Source: Gemmatimonadota bacterium (lineage in GTDB: Bacteria > Latescibacterota > UBA2968 > UBA8231). From it: a stretch of DNA of 64,000 nt. Positions 24,185-33,759 of this stretch are shown here, piece after piece. The stretch spans positions 1 to 64,000 of the forward strand of contig JABHDC010000106.1 in assembly GCA_018673255.1 (NCBI GenBank), written 5' to 3'. Numbering within the stretch: the first letter of the stretch is position 1; each line of letters starts with the position of its first letter. The position numbers and the translations under genes were made by a program. The notes under the pieces were generated by a model. The model ran no database searches, was not told the origin of the DNA, and worked only from the letters and a program-made list of their open reading frames with translations.

Positions 24185-25240
24185 ATGTCACTCACATGTC
24201 GCCACTGGCTCTTCCTTTTTCTGACCGTCGCTCTGGGGGGATGCTCAGACTCGGGCCCCACCCGCTCCGGGTCCGGGGCAGGCGACGGACCGCACTTCGA
24301 CGCCCTGCTGCAGGCGCCGACGGCAGAGGAGAAACAGGCCGTGCTGTCATCCTGGTCGCCGGTCGCGGCCCACGATGTGAGAATCGAGGCGACGGATACG
24401 GTGCGGATCGGATCGAAGCCCGTCGTCGTGCGCATCGTCTCGCATCTGGTGGAGGGAGAGCGTCACATGGGTGCCATCACCCATCCGGTCGACATGGCCG
24501 ATCCCCTGCCGGTGTTGCTCTATTGCCACTTCGACACGGAGGGGGTCTCATTTGAGGGAGCCGTCCTCATACTTACGGCTGTCGCCGGACTGCGCGGCGA
24601 TCAGTTCGTCTACGTCATCCCATCCTACCGGGGCCAGTCGCTGCAATTGGGCACCCGGCGTTATGCCTCAGAAGGTGACCGGTCACCGTGGGATGGAGAG
24701 ATCGATGATGCCCTGGGTTTGCTGCAGGTGGCCTGGTCCCTGCCGCAGACGCAGGACGGTCGCGCTGCGGCCCTCGGCCTCAGTGCCGGCGCCACGGTCG
24801 CCCTGCTCACGGCAGCACGCGAATCAGGGATCGAGGCCGTCGTCGACTACTTCGCTCCGTCCGACTTCTTCGGAGCCTATTCGCAGGACATGCTACGGCG
24901 GATTGTTGATGGTGATACGCCACAGATCCGCCGGATCCCACTGATCGCAGATCTACTCGTGTTGCCGTGGTCAGATGGCCTGATATCGACGGCCCAGATG
25001 CGCCTGGAATTGTTGCGGCGATCACCGGCGCATTTTGCCGACCGGCTCCCGCCGATTCTGGCCCATCACGGCACGGCCGATGATATCGTCGATCACGGTG
25101 AAACAAGCCGACTGCAGATCGCCGTCGACGGGGCAGGTGGCCAGATGCAGTCGTGGACCTATGCCGGCGTCGGGCACTCGCCATTTGGGATGAGCGGCGC
25201 GCTGGCACGAACCGCCGATTTCCTCGCCCAGATTCGGTAG
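24185..25240 (+). CDS. Lipoprotein alpha/beta-hydrolase
   Basis: A 351-residue predicted lipoprotein: signal CRHWLFLFLTVALGGC with lipobox LGGC, then a Ser/Gly linker. The alpha/beta-hydrolase fold carries the nucleophile in GLSAGATV, a probable acid in HHGTADDIVD and the catalytic His in GVGHSPFG; IPSYRGQSLQLG follows the oxyanion strand, as in prolyl-oligopeptidase-like esterases. The substrate is unknown. Because it follows the ABC exporter by two bases, it may process the exported compound outside the inner membrane. Confidence 0.8.
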   Translation: MSLTCRHWLFLFLTVALGGCSDSGPTRSGSGAGDGPHFDALLQAPTAEEKQAVLSSWSPVAAHDVRIEATDTVRIGSKPVVVRIVSHLVEGERHMGAITHPVDMADPLPVLLYCHFDTEGVSFEGAVLILTAVAGLRGDQFVYVIPSYRGQSLQLGTRRYASEGDRSPWDGEIDDALGLLQVAWSLPQTQDGRAAALGLSAGATVALLTAARESGIEAVVDYFAPSDFFGAYSQDMLRRIVDGDTPQIRRIPLIADLLVLPWSDGLISTAQMRLELLRRSPAHFADRLPPILAHHGTADDIVDHGETSRLQIAVDGAGGQMQSWTYAGVGHSPFGMSGALARTADFLAQIR

Positions 25241-25245
25241 TGCCC

Positions 25246-26718
25246 CTAGGTCAGGGGCAGGTCCATCTGATTCTCGGAGACATCCTCGATCTGCTTCAGA
25301 TCGCTGTAGGGATGGGCGCCACCGATGCAGTAAGTGCACAGTTGACTCGATTCCAGCCCCAAGCGACTGAAAGCCCGATGCATGCCAGCCAGCGAGATGT
25401 AGACGACCGGTAGGCCCATGGCCTCGCTGATCTGCTCGGGATTCCGTCCGCGAGCGATGAAACTCTCGCCCGGTGGTGATTCGGGTGGCATATCGACACC
25501 GAACATACAGCCCCGTGGAACACCATCGGCGGGAATGATTCCGATCGGCGGTGTGTAGGACACGAGATACACCTTCTTTACACCCGCATCTTTCAACAAC
25601 AACTGTGTGGCCCGCACCGAATTGTTCCCGCGTACGATACTGTCGTCGATGAGAATAACGGTCTTGCCATTCAGATTCTGTTGCAGTCCGGGCAACAGAT
25701 GCAGGTTCTCATCGATCGAACGCTTGCGATCCTCGGCCGTGGATCCCTGGAAGGAGCGTTCTCCCCGCATCTTGTAGAACACCGGCTCGAAGGGCAGCTT
25801 GGTCTTCTGTGCATAACGACGAGCTGCCACCTCGGGGCAGCGGGGCAAATACGTGACCAGATCCGCATCTGAGGGCTGGAATTCCTCGGCCAGCACCTCG
25901 CCCAGGGTCTCACGCACCCGGCGAGCACTCACCAGATTCAGAATCGAATCGACATCGGCGACGTAGTTCCACTCGAAAAAGCAGTGCCGTACATCCGGCT
26001 CGACGATGGACTCCTTCGAGTAGTCTCCCTCGGGTGACAGATAGTAGACTGAGCCCGGTTCGAGATCCTCGATATACTCGCCGCCATTCTTACGGAAGGC
26101 GATATCCTCCGAAGCGACGCCATACTTGCCGTCCTTCCACCCCAGAACTGCCGGTTTGATACCGGTTCGATCACGCAACACGATGACATCCCGCTTGCGG
26201 TAGTCGGCGATGGCCATGGCATAGGCGCCTGGCACGGTTCTGACAAAGGCCTGCTCGCCATCGCGGCGATACAGATACAGCAGAGCCTCCGTATCACAGT
26301 TGGACTGCATGCGCGTCAGATCCAGATCGTCCACATGGCTCAATTCAACCTGCCCATTGTGAACAGCCGCCATCTCGCAATCACGAATGAGGATATGGTT
26401 TCCACGTCGCTCGACCTGACCTCCCAGCGTATGCGGATGGGCGTCAGAGAGGATCGCATCCTTGCGCCCTCGCGTCGCATACCGAACATGGGCCATGTAG
26501 GTGTGATAGCTGGGGCTTGGGAAAATCTTGTGCAGATCGGTGATGTCGAATCGATCCACGCCTCCCGCCCACTTGATGACATCGATCCGGCCTTCGCCCA
26601 CGGCAGCAATGCCTGCTGCCTCACGTCCACGATGTTGCAGGGAGCGCAGAAAGGAATACGCATCGTGCAAGGTATGAGCTACGCAGAATCCGCAGTTGTG
26701 ACGGACTACGTCCTCCAT
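25246..26718 (-). CDS. purF: Amidophosphoribosyltransferase
   Basis: A 490-residue enzyme for the first step of purine synthesis (PRPP plus glutamine to phosphoribosylamine). N-terminal glutaminase: MEDVVRHNCGFCVAHTL, so an eight-residue propeptide would be removed to expose Cys9; LRSLQHRGREAAGIAAV follows. The phosphoribosyltransferase half carries VILIDDSIVRGNNSVRA, the PRPP-binding motif. The C-terminal LCTYCIGGAHPY holds a cysteine pair. It is convergent with the lipoprotein hydrolase, only five bases apart. Upstream, 26719-26894 holds no gene; a TATGAT hexamer there could be its -10. Confidence 0.93.
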   Translation of the reverse strand: MEDVVRHNCGFCVAHTLHDAYSFLRSLQHRGREAAGIAAVGEGRIDVIKWAGGVDRFDITDLHKIFPSPSYHTYMAHVRYATRGRKDAILSDAHPHTLGGQVERRGNHILIRDCEMAAVHNGQVELSHVDDLDLTRMQSNCDTEALLYLYRRDGEQAFVRTVPGAYAMAIADYRKRDVIVLRDRTGIKPAVLGWKDGKYGVASEDIAFRKNGGEYIEDLEPGSVYYLSPEGDYSKESIVEPDVRHCFFEWNYVADVDSILNLVSARRVRETLGEVLAEEFQPSDADLVTYLPRCPEVAARRYAQKTKLPFEPVFYKMRGERSFQGSTAEDRKRSIDENLHLLPGLQQNLNGKTVILIDDSIVRGNNSVRATQLLLKDAGVKKVYLVSYTPPIGIIPADGVPRGCMFGVDMPPESPPGESFIARGRNPEQISEAMGLPVVYISLAGMHRAFSRLGLESSQLCTYCIGGAHPYSDLKQIEDVSENQMDLPLT

Positions 26719-26894
26719 ACGGGGTGAGCTCCCTGTTGGGTAGTGGTCGAGGCGTCGAAGGGCTTGATCATACTGCAGGCGGCTGACAGACCCACACGAG
26801 TCGCACCGCTAATAGCATCTGGTCACACATATCGACACGCTGTGGGGGAGGCCGCAGAATATAGGGTGCACTTCACGAACCCGATACTGCCCGA

Positions 26895-28325
26895 TCATCG
26901 CGCCGTGTAGTCGGCCCCGAGGGGGCATGTCTCACGATCCTGAGACAGTAGCGCCACACGGGCCAATCCGTGCAGAAGAAATCCGGGTCCCATCTGAGAT
27001 TCGTACCAGTCGATCCCGGATGCACCCGACGGCAAGACGCCCTGGAAGTAGATCTCCACAAGGCGATCAGCCAGCCCCAGCCCCGCCTCCTGCCAGACCG
27101 CTTCTCCCGTCAGTTCGTACAGATCCGCAAGCAGGCCCAACCCGAGACCGGCGTCCATGGCAGGCACACGGACATCATCAGGAATGGGCTCAGCTGCATA
27201 CTGCTCCCCCACCGAACGGGCCCAGGTCAGCAACCGCTCGTCGGCCGTGTGACGATAGCCGAGCAGCGCCGTCAACGCGACGTAGGAAGCGGGCCAGACG
27301 CCATAGACGCTGCCCCAGATCGGCATGGCCTGATACAGTTCGTTCGTCGACCGCCTGGACAGTATGGCGTAGACCCCGGCGTCTATATCATGGGGGGCGG
27401 CGAAGAATGCGTCCAGGTAGGTGGCGGCCCGTGTCCGCATCTTCTGCGCCAAGGCCGGTTCACCGGACTCCAGCTGCGGTGCGGCTTCCAGAAGGCTGAT
27501 CGCCAGGGACAACGTCTGGGCGGGTGCATTGACATCGTGGAAGCGATCGTTGTCCTCAGGTGTGCGACTCTCGATCTGCAGCAGCCCCTTGTCGTCGCGT
27601 TTGGGCCACCAGTAGTCGAGCATCTTCTCGATCTCGTCGAGGGTCTGCGGCCGACCGCCGGTGCGGTAGGCGAAGGCCCAGTCACAGATGAAGAAGCCGC
27701 CGTGGCGTGGAAAATCGCACGATCGGGTGCTGCGCGGATGCAACTGGCGTGTCTGGATGGTGGCATGACGGATGTATTCGGCCGGCTCTCCTTCAGTCCA
27801 GTGGAAGTGCAAGCCATCGGCGAATGCCTGGACACAGTCAGGATTGAATTCGTGCAACTTCTCCCACAACCAGAAGGGGGTCGCCCGCAGATGGTCGTGG
27901 ATGGCATTGTGTTCCCGCGTCGGATCGCGATGGCGGCCACTGTCGCCGATGTTGTCGGCATCCAGATCCCAGAAGGCATGTTCACCCCAGGGAAACAGCC
28001 CTGTCGGCGTCGGCGCACAGTGCGTGGCAAAACGCTCGAGATACCGGTCGGCGGCGGCCGCGAAGTCCGTCCGCCCTCGGGCCCTGGCCAGTCCATAGAG
28101 CGTGGCCAGCGTCGCCTCATCATGTACGAGATTGCTGCCTCTGAATGACCGGTCCCCATCGCGCTGCCCGGGGATCGCTGGCGGTGCCTCGATCAGCATG
28201 TCCTGGCCGTCCAGGTCGATCATGGATGGCATCAGCCCCTCATGATCGCCGGCCAGCCTGACCAGGCTCGACAGACTCGCTTCGACACGCTTCAGGATCT
28301 GGTCAGGGGTGATCGCCAATGCCAT
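26895..28325 (-). CDS. Probable (alpha/alpha)-barrel carbohydrate-active enzyme
   Basis: A 476-residue cytosolic-looking protein, not firmly recognised. It is helix-rich with regularly spaced aromatic/His motifs (FPWGEHAFWDLDADNIGDSG, TREHNAIHDHLRATPFWLWE, HGGFFICDWAFAYRTGGRPQ), the style of toroidal glycosidases, epimerases and lyases. WPASYVALTALLGYR and EQYAAEPIPDDVRVP lie in the last third. The ATG at 28325 follows the stop of the heparinase-like gene by two bases. Exact activity unknown; uronate- or acidic-sugar processing would fit the neighbour. Confidence 0.55.
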   Translation of the reverse strand: MALAITPDQILKRVEASLSSLVRLAGDHEGLMPSMIDLDGQDMLIEAPPAIPGQRDGDRSFRGSNLVHDEATLATLYGLARARGRTDFAAAADRYLERFATHCAPTPTGLFPWGEHAFWDLDADNIGDSGRHRDPTREHNAIHDHLRATPFWLWEKLHEFNPDCVQAFADGLHFHWTEGEPAEYIRHATIQTRQLHPRSTRSCDFPRHGGFFICDWAFAYRTGGRPQTLDEIEKMLDYWWPKRDDKGLLQIESRTPEDNDRFHDVNAPAQTLSLAISLLEAAPQLESGEPALAQKMRTRAATYLDAFFAAPHDIDAGVYAILSRRSTNELYQAMPIWGSVYGVWPASYVALTALLGYRHTADERLLTWARSVGEQYAAEPIPDDVRVPAMDAGLGLGLLADLYELTGEAVWQEAGLGLADRLVEIYFQGVLPSGASGIDWYESQMGPGFLLHGLARVALLSQDRETCPLGADYTAR

Positions 28326-28327
28326 CG

Positions 28328-30106
28328 TCAACCAACACAGCGCATCGGCAGAATCGCTGATGCAGGATCGATGCCAAAATCGACCTCGAGTTGTTCGCCC
28401 CCATGTTCGAAGACAATCCGTCCCGTTCCCAAAGATGCCTCCTTCACAGATGGCGCCTCGTAGAGATCGCAGGTCGTGTCCACGGGCGTGTCATTGAGAT
28501 ACGCGACCGCATCTTCGGTGGCAGGCCAGTCGAGGCGCAATTCGTCACCAGACAGTGTCTTGAGGCGCACCTGTCCCGTATCCGGCCACTGTTGCAGATC
28601 GAGCGTCCCGCTACGCGATGCGACGAAGGCATCAAAGCCACCAGGCACATCTGCCGCTTCTACCGCCTCAACGGCGACACCTGCCTGCAGGTCATCGATT
28701 CGCAGGAGCCAACCATCGATGAAATCCTCTTCCTTGATCAGATCCCACCGGTACTCTCCGATGGGGCGCACAGCAACGAAGTGCGTGTCCTGGATCTGCG
28801 CACAAAGCCAGCCATCGCCGCCGGTACGCCAGGCCTGAGCCGATGGCAGATAGAGATTCACATAGGGCACCTCGTCGTCAGCCGGAATCCGATAGAGGAC
28901 GAGGATGGCCCCCTCGTGCTGAGTCATGCGTTCAAAGGGCGAAGCGCCAAAGAGTCGGTCGGGCCATTGCAGATAAGGCTTGGGAGAGCCCACACTGCGC
29001 CGGATGGTGTGCGGCAATTCGCCCAGGAACGCGGAGAATCGCAGGGGCGACCGATACGGATGGCTCGACACGATCTTGGCGCTGTGTTTGGGACCTTCCC
29101 ATCCAAGATCCCATGAGACCAGGTCGATCGGCCCCGCCGGGGGATCGATCCCTAATTGTGTGCTACCCAGGGCGAAGGACCGACTCATGTACGTGTATTT
29201 CGTGACGGGTCTCGACGGCCGGTCCACGTGGCGATAGATCTCACGGGGCGGCTTCGTCTTGCGTACCACCTGCGGACGCGCATCCAGATCGTTCGCGATC
29301 CTGGCCAGCATCTCGGGCGGACGCCAGTGGCAACTGACGGCGATGCCACCCAACGGATGTGAGTGTTGCGCCTCATCGAATGGCTCCCCGCCAAAATACA
29401 GATACTGCAGGACGGAGATGTTACCCGGGCGAGTCCACGTGTTTTCCCGGTATCCCTCACGTGAGTGCCCCCCGGCCCAGCCGCCCTGGGCGTATTCCAG
29501 GGCCATGTCAGCCGTGTAGAGCGTCGCCGCCTTGGCCGCCAGATCCCGCAGATCCTGCTTGCTGGCGTGGTCGGCCAGCAGTGCCATCGGCATCAGGTGC
29601 CAGGGGTGATACTGGGGTGAGTCATACTCGTGGTGTCCGCAACGTGCGGTTCGGTCGATGATTCCCCGCAGCCAGCGTTCAGCCTCTGCACCGGTCGCCG
29701 CCGGCGAGAGCCCATTCCACCACACCGGTTCATCGGGCCAGTATTCGCAGGCCAGCAGACTGCCGACATAGTGCATGAGCCAGTGATTCTCCGTATTCCC
29801 GCGGTGCAGGACGCCATCGACGAAGACCCTGCGCACGTGATCGATCGCCTCAGACGACAGTTGGTCTCCCCAGCGGCAGACCACACTCATGGCGGCAAAG
29901 ACATCAAACGTGCCAGCACCATTGTTGGCGAAGGGTCCATCACCGACGCTGCCAAACTGATCAATCAGGGCCTTGGAAGCCGCGCCGCCATCGTCACCGC
30001 ACATCATCTGCGCATGAGCGGCCCAGATAGAGCCCCCCCCACGATCCACGATCTTACGGGCGATCTCCATAGCGCGCAGATCAACGTCGGTCGAATAGTT
30101 GCTCAT
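28328..30106 (-). CDS. Heparinase/alginate-lyase-like toroid protein
   Basis: A 592-residue protein with an N-terminal (alpha/alpha) toroid and a C-terminal beta-sandwich, the layout of heparinase II/III-type and chondroitin-type polysaccharide lyases. Candidate active-site motifs are NTENHWLMHY, HEYDSPQYHPWHLMP and GGHSREGYRENTW, with the His/Tyr pairs such lyases use. There is no obvious secretion signal, so the substrate may be an imported oligosaccharide. The ATG at 30106 overlaps the stop of the beta-propeller gene (ATGA). Family assignment is by pattern only. Confidence 0.55.
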   Translation of the reverse strand: MSNYSTDVDLRAMEIARKIVDRGGGSIWAAHAQMMCGDDGGAASKALIDQFGSVGDGPFANNGAGTFDVFAAMSVVCRWGDQLSSEAIDHVRRVFVDGVLHRGNTENHWLMHYVGSLLACEYWPDEPVWWNGLSPAATGAEAERWLRGIIDRTARCGHHEYDSPQYHPWHLMPMALLADHASKQDLRDLAAKAATLYTADMALEYAQGGWAGGHSREGYRENTWTRPGNISVLQYLYFGGEPFDEAQHSHPLGGIAVSCHWRPPEMLARIANDLDARPQVVRKTKPPREIYRHVDRPSRPVTKYTYMSRSFALGSTQLGIDPPAGPIDLVSWDLGWEGPKHSAKIVSSHPYRSPLRFSAFLGELPHTIRRSVGSPKPYLQWPDRLFGASPFERMTQHEGAILVLYRIPADDEVPYVNLYLPSAQAWRTGGDGWLCAQIQDTHFVAVRPIGEYRWDLIKEEDFIDGWLLRIDDLQAGVAVEAVEAADVPGGFDAFVASRSGTLDLQQWPDTGQVRLKTLSGDELRLDWPATEDAVAYLNDTPVDTTCDLYEAPSVKEASLGTGRIVFEHGGEQLEVDFGIDPASAILPMRCVG

Positions 30107-31026
30107 TGGTTGGCACCTGGTGCGAGGAGGTGACGGACGGCGCCCGGTGCACCGCTGACTTGCTGCCAATTCTCGGAATCACTCGACCACCACAGACCAC
30201 CCGGTGAGGCACCTGCCAACCAGACTGATGGCTGGCTCGGGTCGACCGCGACGGCGACGATCGTCAGAGGCGGTCCGATGTGGCGCCACCCATCCGAGTC
30301 ATTGACGGCCACACCGAGGCTCGTGCCGGCCAGCAGGTGATCGGGCGCCTGTGCCAGGGCAAGAACACTCTCGCCAGGGGCGATGCGCGAGTGAATCTGC
30401 CACTCACGACCTGTGTCACTGTGCCAGATCTCTCCTGCATCGTTGCCCGCCCAGAATCCATCCTCTGTGGCCAACAGGGCCCGTACCGCACTGCCGATCA
30501 GGGCCGTCGACGACCAGTGTCGACTCTCCCCCTCCATAACACAAAGACCCGCTTCGGTTCCTACGAGCCACGTGTCCTGATCCATCGCGAGCAGGGCCGT
30601 GCTGAATCGCTGATTTGGCGAGGTGAGAGCCTCGGAGCAGTTCGTCCAGCGCAACGCACCCTGTTCGGTTCCTCGAGGCCGATGCACGCCATACCCGGTG
30701 GCGACCAGGATGGAGTCAACCTCCGGGCCCGGGGCAGCGACGTCGTAGACAACGGTGACCAATTCATCGTGGAGTTGCCGCCACCGGGATTTGCCCTTCT
30801 CGATGAGCCAGAGCCCCCCGTCTGCCCCGCCGATGACACCTTCACCACATCTGGTCAGGACGTTGAGCGAGTGCTGAAAAGAAGGACCAGAAGCGCGCCA
30901 CTCGTGCCCCGGCCTGCCCAACCACAACCCACGGCTGGTCGCGACCAGCCAGTCCTCACGGTTCCACTGTGCGACCCAACCAGCTGCCGCAGCGGATCCA
31001 CCATGTCCCCCATCTTCTTTGCTCAA
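30103..31026 (-). CDS. Beta-propeller protein of BNR/YCF48-like repeats
   Basis: A 307-residue protein of repeating beta-blades with a W-(V/L)-V-x-T-x-x-G-L-W rhythm: DWLVATSRGLWLG, GGADGGLWLIEKGK, DTWLVGTEAGLCVMEG, DGFWAGNDAGEIWHSDTG and LLAGTSLGVAV. This resembles sialidase-type or photosystem-assembly propellers, with no catalytic residues recognised. The start is a TTG at 31026 with GAGG upstream (GAGGAAATCTG). It is coupled to the lyase-like gene and may bind the same carbohydrate. Confidence 0.6.
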   Translation of the reverse strand: MSKEDGGHGGSAAAAGWVAQWNREDWLVATSRGLWLGRPGHEWRASGPSFQHSLNVLTRCGEGVIGGADGGLWLIEKGKSRWRQLHDELVTVVYDVAAPGPEVDSILVATGYGVHRPRGTEQGALRWTNCSEALTSPNQRFSTALLAMDQDTWLVGTEAGLCVMEGESRHWSSTALIGSAVRALLATEDGFWAGNDAGEIWHSDTGREWQIHSRIAPGESVLALAQAPDHLLAGTSLGVAVNDSDGWRHIGPPLTIVAVAVDPSQPSVWLAGASPGGLWWSSDSENWQQVSGAPGAVRHLLAPGANQ

Positions 31027-31078
31027 CAGATTTCCTCTTCCTCACCGTCTCAAGTGCAATGAATGATGCCACGCCGAA

Positions 31079-31477
<399 letters not shown>

Positions 31478-32833
31478 TCACACCTCGGAGTAATAGCCCT
31501 GCTCATTGTGAAGTGAGATATCCAACCCGCGATCCTCTTCATCCTCACCGACACGCAGGCCGATGACGGAGTCAACAATCTTGAGCAGGACGAACGAAAC
31601 AGTCCCCGCATACACGATGGTGATCGCTACGCCGATGAACTGCACCCACAACTGACTGCCGATCGTCATGCCCTCAGCCAGACCATGGCCACCAAGCGAT
31701 TCGGCGGCGAAGACGCCTGTCAGCAAGGCGCCGACGATCCCACCCAGACCGTGGACGCCGAATGCATCTAGAGAATCGTCGTAACCCAGCTTGTGTTTGA
31801 GACTGGTGGCGCCCCAGAAACAGACCACACCTGACGCCAGCCCAATGGCGATGGCCCCCAGGGGCCCCACCGCACCAGAGGCGGGCGTGATGGCAACCAA
31901 CCCCGCCACGGCGCCGGTGACGACACCCAGGACACTTGGCTTGCCGTGCTTCAGCCACTCGATCAGCATCCACGTCACCGCTGCGGTGGCCGAGGCCACC
32001 TGTGTGACGAGCATCGCCATGCCGGCCGCTCCATCTGCTGCCAGGGCAGATCCTGCATTGAAGCCGAACCAGCCAACCCAGAGCATCGAGGCGCCGATGA
32101 CGGTGATCACCAGGCTGTGCGGTGGGATGATCGTGTTCGGATACCCTCGACGCTTGCCGATCACGAGGGCGGCGACGAGGGCGGCGATCCCGGCATTGAT
32201 GTGGACAACGGTCCCGCCGGCGAAATCGAGGATCTCCATATCGAAGAAATAGGCGCCAGCACCACTCCAGGTCATGTGACAGATCGGTGCGTAGACGAAA
32301 CTCGACCACAGAACCATGAAGAGCAGCATGGCAGAGAATTTCATGCGCTCTGCAAAGGCACCGGCTATCAGCGCGGGCGTGATAATGGCGAAGGTCATCT
32401 GAAAGGTGATGAAGACCGTTTCCGGCACGGTACCCACCATCGAATCGACACCGACTCCTGCCAGCAGTGCTTTGCCGAGGCCACCGACAAAGGAACTGAG
32501 ATTTACCGTGCCTGCTTCCATGCCGGTCGTATCGAAGGCCAGAGAGTAGCCCCACATGATCCACACGAGGGTCATGACAGCGGTAAGGGCGAAGCCCTGC
32601 ATGAGCACGGAGAGCACATTCTTGGCGCGCACGAGCCCGCCGTAGAAGAGCGACAAGCCGGGAATGGTCATGAACAGGACAAGTGCCGTCGCAGTCAGCA
32701 TCCAGGCCGTGTCGCCCGAATCGAGTCCGTCACTGGCAAGGGCCCCACTCGGCGCAAGGATCGCAGCAAGGGCCAGCACCGGCAGTGACCAGAACCATCG
32801 GCGCCTCCGATGCGAGGTCTTGGTCATGGACAT
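31478..32833 (-). CDS. amt: Ammonium transporter
   Basis: A 451-residue Amt channel. The start is the ATG at 32833 (MSMTKTSHRRRR), with GAGGAG nine bases upstream; a cleavable signal (LPVLALAAILAPSGALA) precedes the first helix, as in E. coli AmtB. DTAWMLTATALVLFMTIPGL, SLFYGGLVRAKNVLS and HVINAGIAALVAALVIGKRR-type segments (here VHINAGIAALVAALVIG) follow, with FGVHGLGGIVGALLTGVF and SLKHKLGYDDSLDAFGVHG bearing the pore histidines. It is upstream of glnK in the same operon. Confidence 0.94.
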   Translation of the reverse strand: MSMTKTSHRRRRWFWSLPVLALAAILAPSGALASDGLDSGDTAWMLTATALVLFMTIPGLSLFYGGLVRAKNVLSVLMQGFALTAVMTLVWIMWGYSLAFDTTGMEAGTVNLSSFVGGLGKALLAGVGVDSMVGTVPETVFITFQMTFAIITPALIAGAFAERMKFSAMLLFMVLWSSFVYAPICHMTWSGAGAYFFDMEILDFAGGTVVHINAGIAALVAALVIGKRRGYPNTIIPPHSLVITVIGASMLWVGWFGFNAGSALAADGAAGMAMLVTQVASATAAVTWMLIEWLKHGKPSVLGVVTGAVAGLVAITPASGAVGPLGAIAIGLASGVVCFWGATSLKHKLGYDDSLDAFGVHGLGGIVGALLTGVFAAESLGGHGLAEGMTIGSQLWVQFIGVAITIVYAGTVSFVLLKIVDSVIGLRVGEDEEDRGLDISLHNEQGYYSEV

Positions 32834-32876
32834 GCAGGAAAGCTCCTCGGTGGGATCGGTCGGGGCAGGTGTGATA

Positions 32877-33749
32877 TCACTGAGCACTGGCAGCCAGGTC
32901 GCCTTGCGCGTCGGCCAACTCGAAACGGTAAGCATCCTGGCCATTTCGCCACCAGAGCTTCTCAGCCAGGTCGCCGCGATCACGGACGAAGTGCTCCACG
33001 GCGGTCACGACCACGTCAAATGCCGCAGCTCGATCGCTCACGGGCCAATTGCTGCCAAAGATGAGTCGATCTTCGCCAAAAGCTGCCAGCAGTGCCTCGA
33101 AGGTCGGCTGGTAGTGGGCCGGATCGGTCGGGGCCGGTTGCTGCGTCGCCATCTCGACGAAACCGGATACCTTGCAATAGATCTTCGCGTGGCCGGCCAG
33201 GTGCTGCATGTCCTGAGCCCACTCCGGGTCTGGTGGTTGCCCGTCGATGGGCACGTGGGCCACGTGGTTGAGAACGATGTGCAGATCCGGATGTATGCCA
33301 GCCAGACGCGCGACCCCTTCGGCTTGCTCGCGCCCACGGATCAGGACGTCGAGGGTCAGTTGCCGGTGAGCCAGTTGGGCGACGGCCTCATCCACCTCTG
33401 CTGTGTTCCCCTGGAAGTGACCGCCACCAAGGCGGATACCAAGGAACCGAGGGTGGTCGGCGTATTCGGCCAGATTCGCCACGAAGTCGTCGCCGGGATC
33501 TATGTGCCCGATGAAACCGACGATCCACGGATCGGCATCGGCCAGATCCAGAATCCAGCGATTGTCAGCCAGCCAGGCGCTGGCCTCGACCACGACGGTA
33601 CCCGTCACGCCACAGGGCTGGGCCAGACTGCGGTGGTGCTCGGGTAGAACGGTCCGATAGAGCAGCTCATTGTCGGCCGGTGGCCATGGAATGCCCTGGG
33701 GACGGGTCGGATCGTAGAAGTGTGTGTGCGTGTCGATGCGGTGGGTCAC
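32877..33749 (-). CDS. Amidohydrolase-2 family metal-dependent hydrolase
   Basis: A 290-residue TIM-barrel hydrolase of the amidohydrolase-related (lactonase-like) group. RIDTHTHFYDPTRPQ is the first metal motif; NHVAHVPID and FGSNWPVSD carry the later His and Asp. Related proteins hydrolyse sugar-acid lactones such as L-fuconolactone. The start is a GTG at 33749, with GAGGAG seven bases before it. It is ten bases downstream of polA on the same strand, a pairing without obvious functional logic. Confidence 0.85.
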   Translation of the reverse strand: MTHRIDTHTHFYDPTRPQGIPWPPADNELLYRTVLPEHHRSLAQPCGVTGTVVVEASAWLADNRWILDLADADPWIVGFIGHIDPGDDFVANLAEYADHPRFLGIRLGGGHFQGNTAEVDEAVAQLAHRQLTLDVLIRGREQAEGVARLAGIHPDLHIVLNHVAHVPIDGQPPDPEWAQDMQHLAGHAKIYCKVSGFVEMATQQPAPTDPAHYQPTFEALLAAFGEDRLIFGSNWPVSDRAAAFDVVVTAVEHFVRDRGDLAEKLWWRNGQDAYRFELADAQGDLAASAQ

Positions 33750-33759
33750 GTCAGACTCC

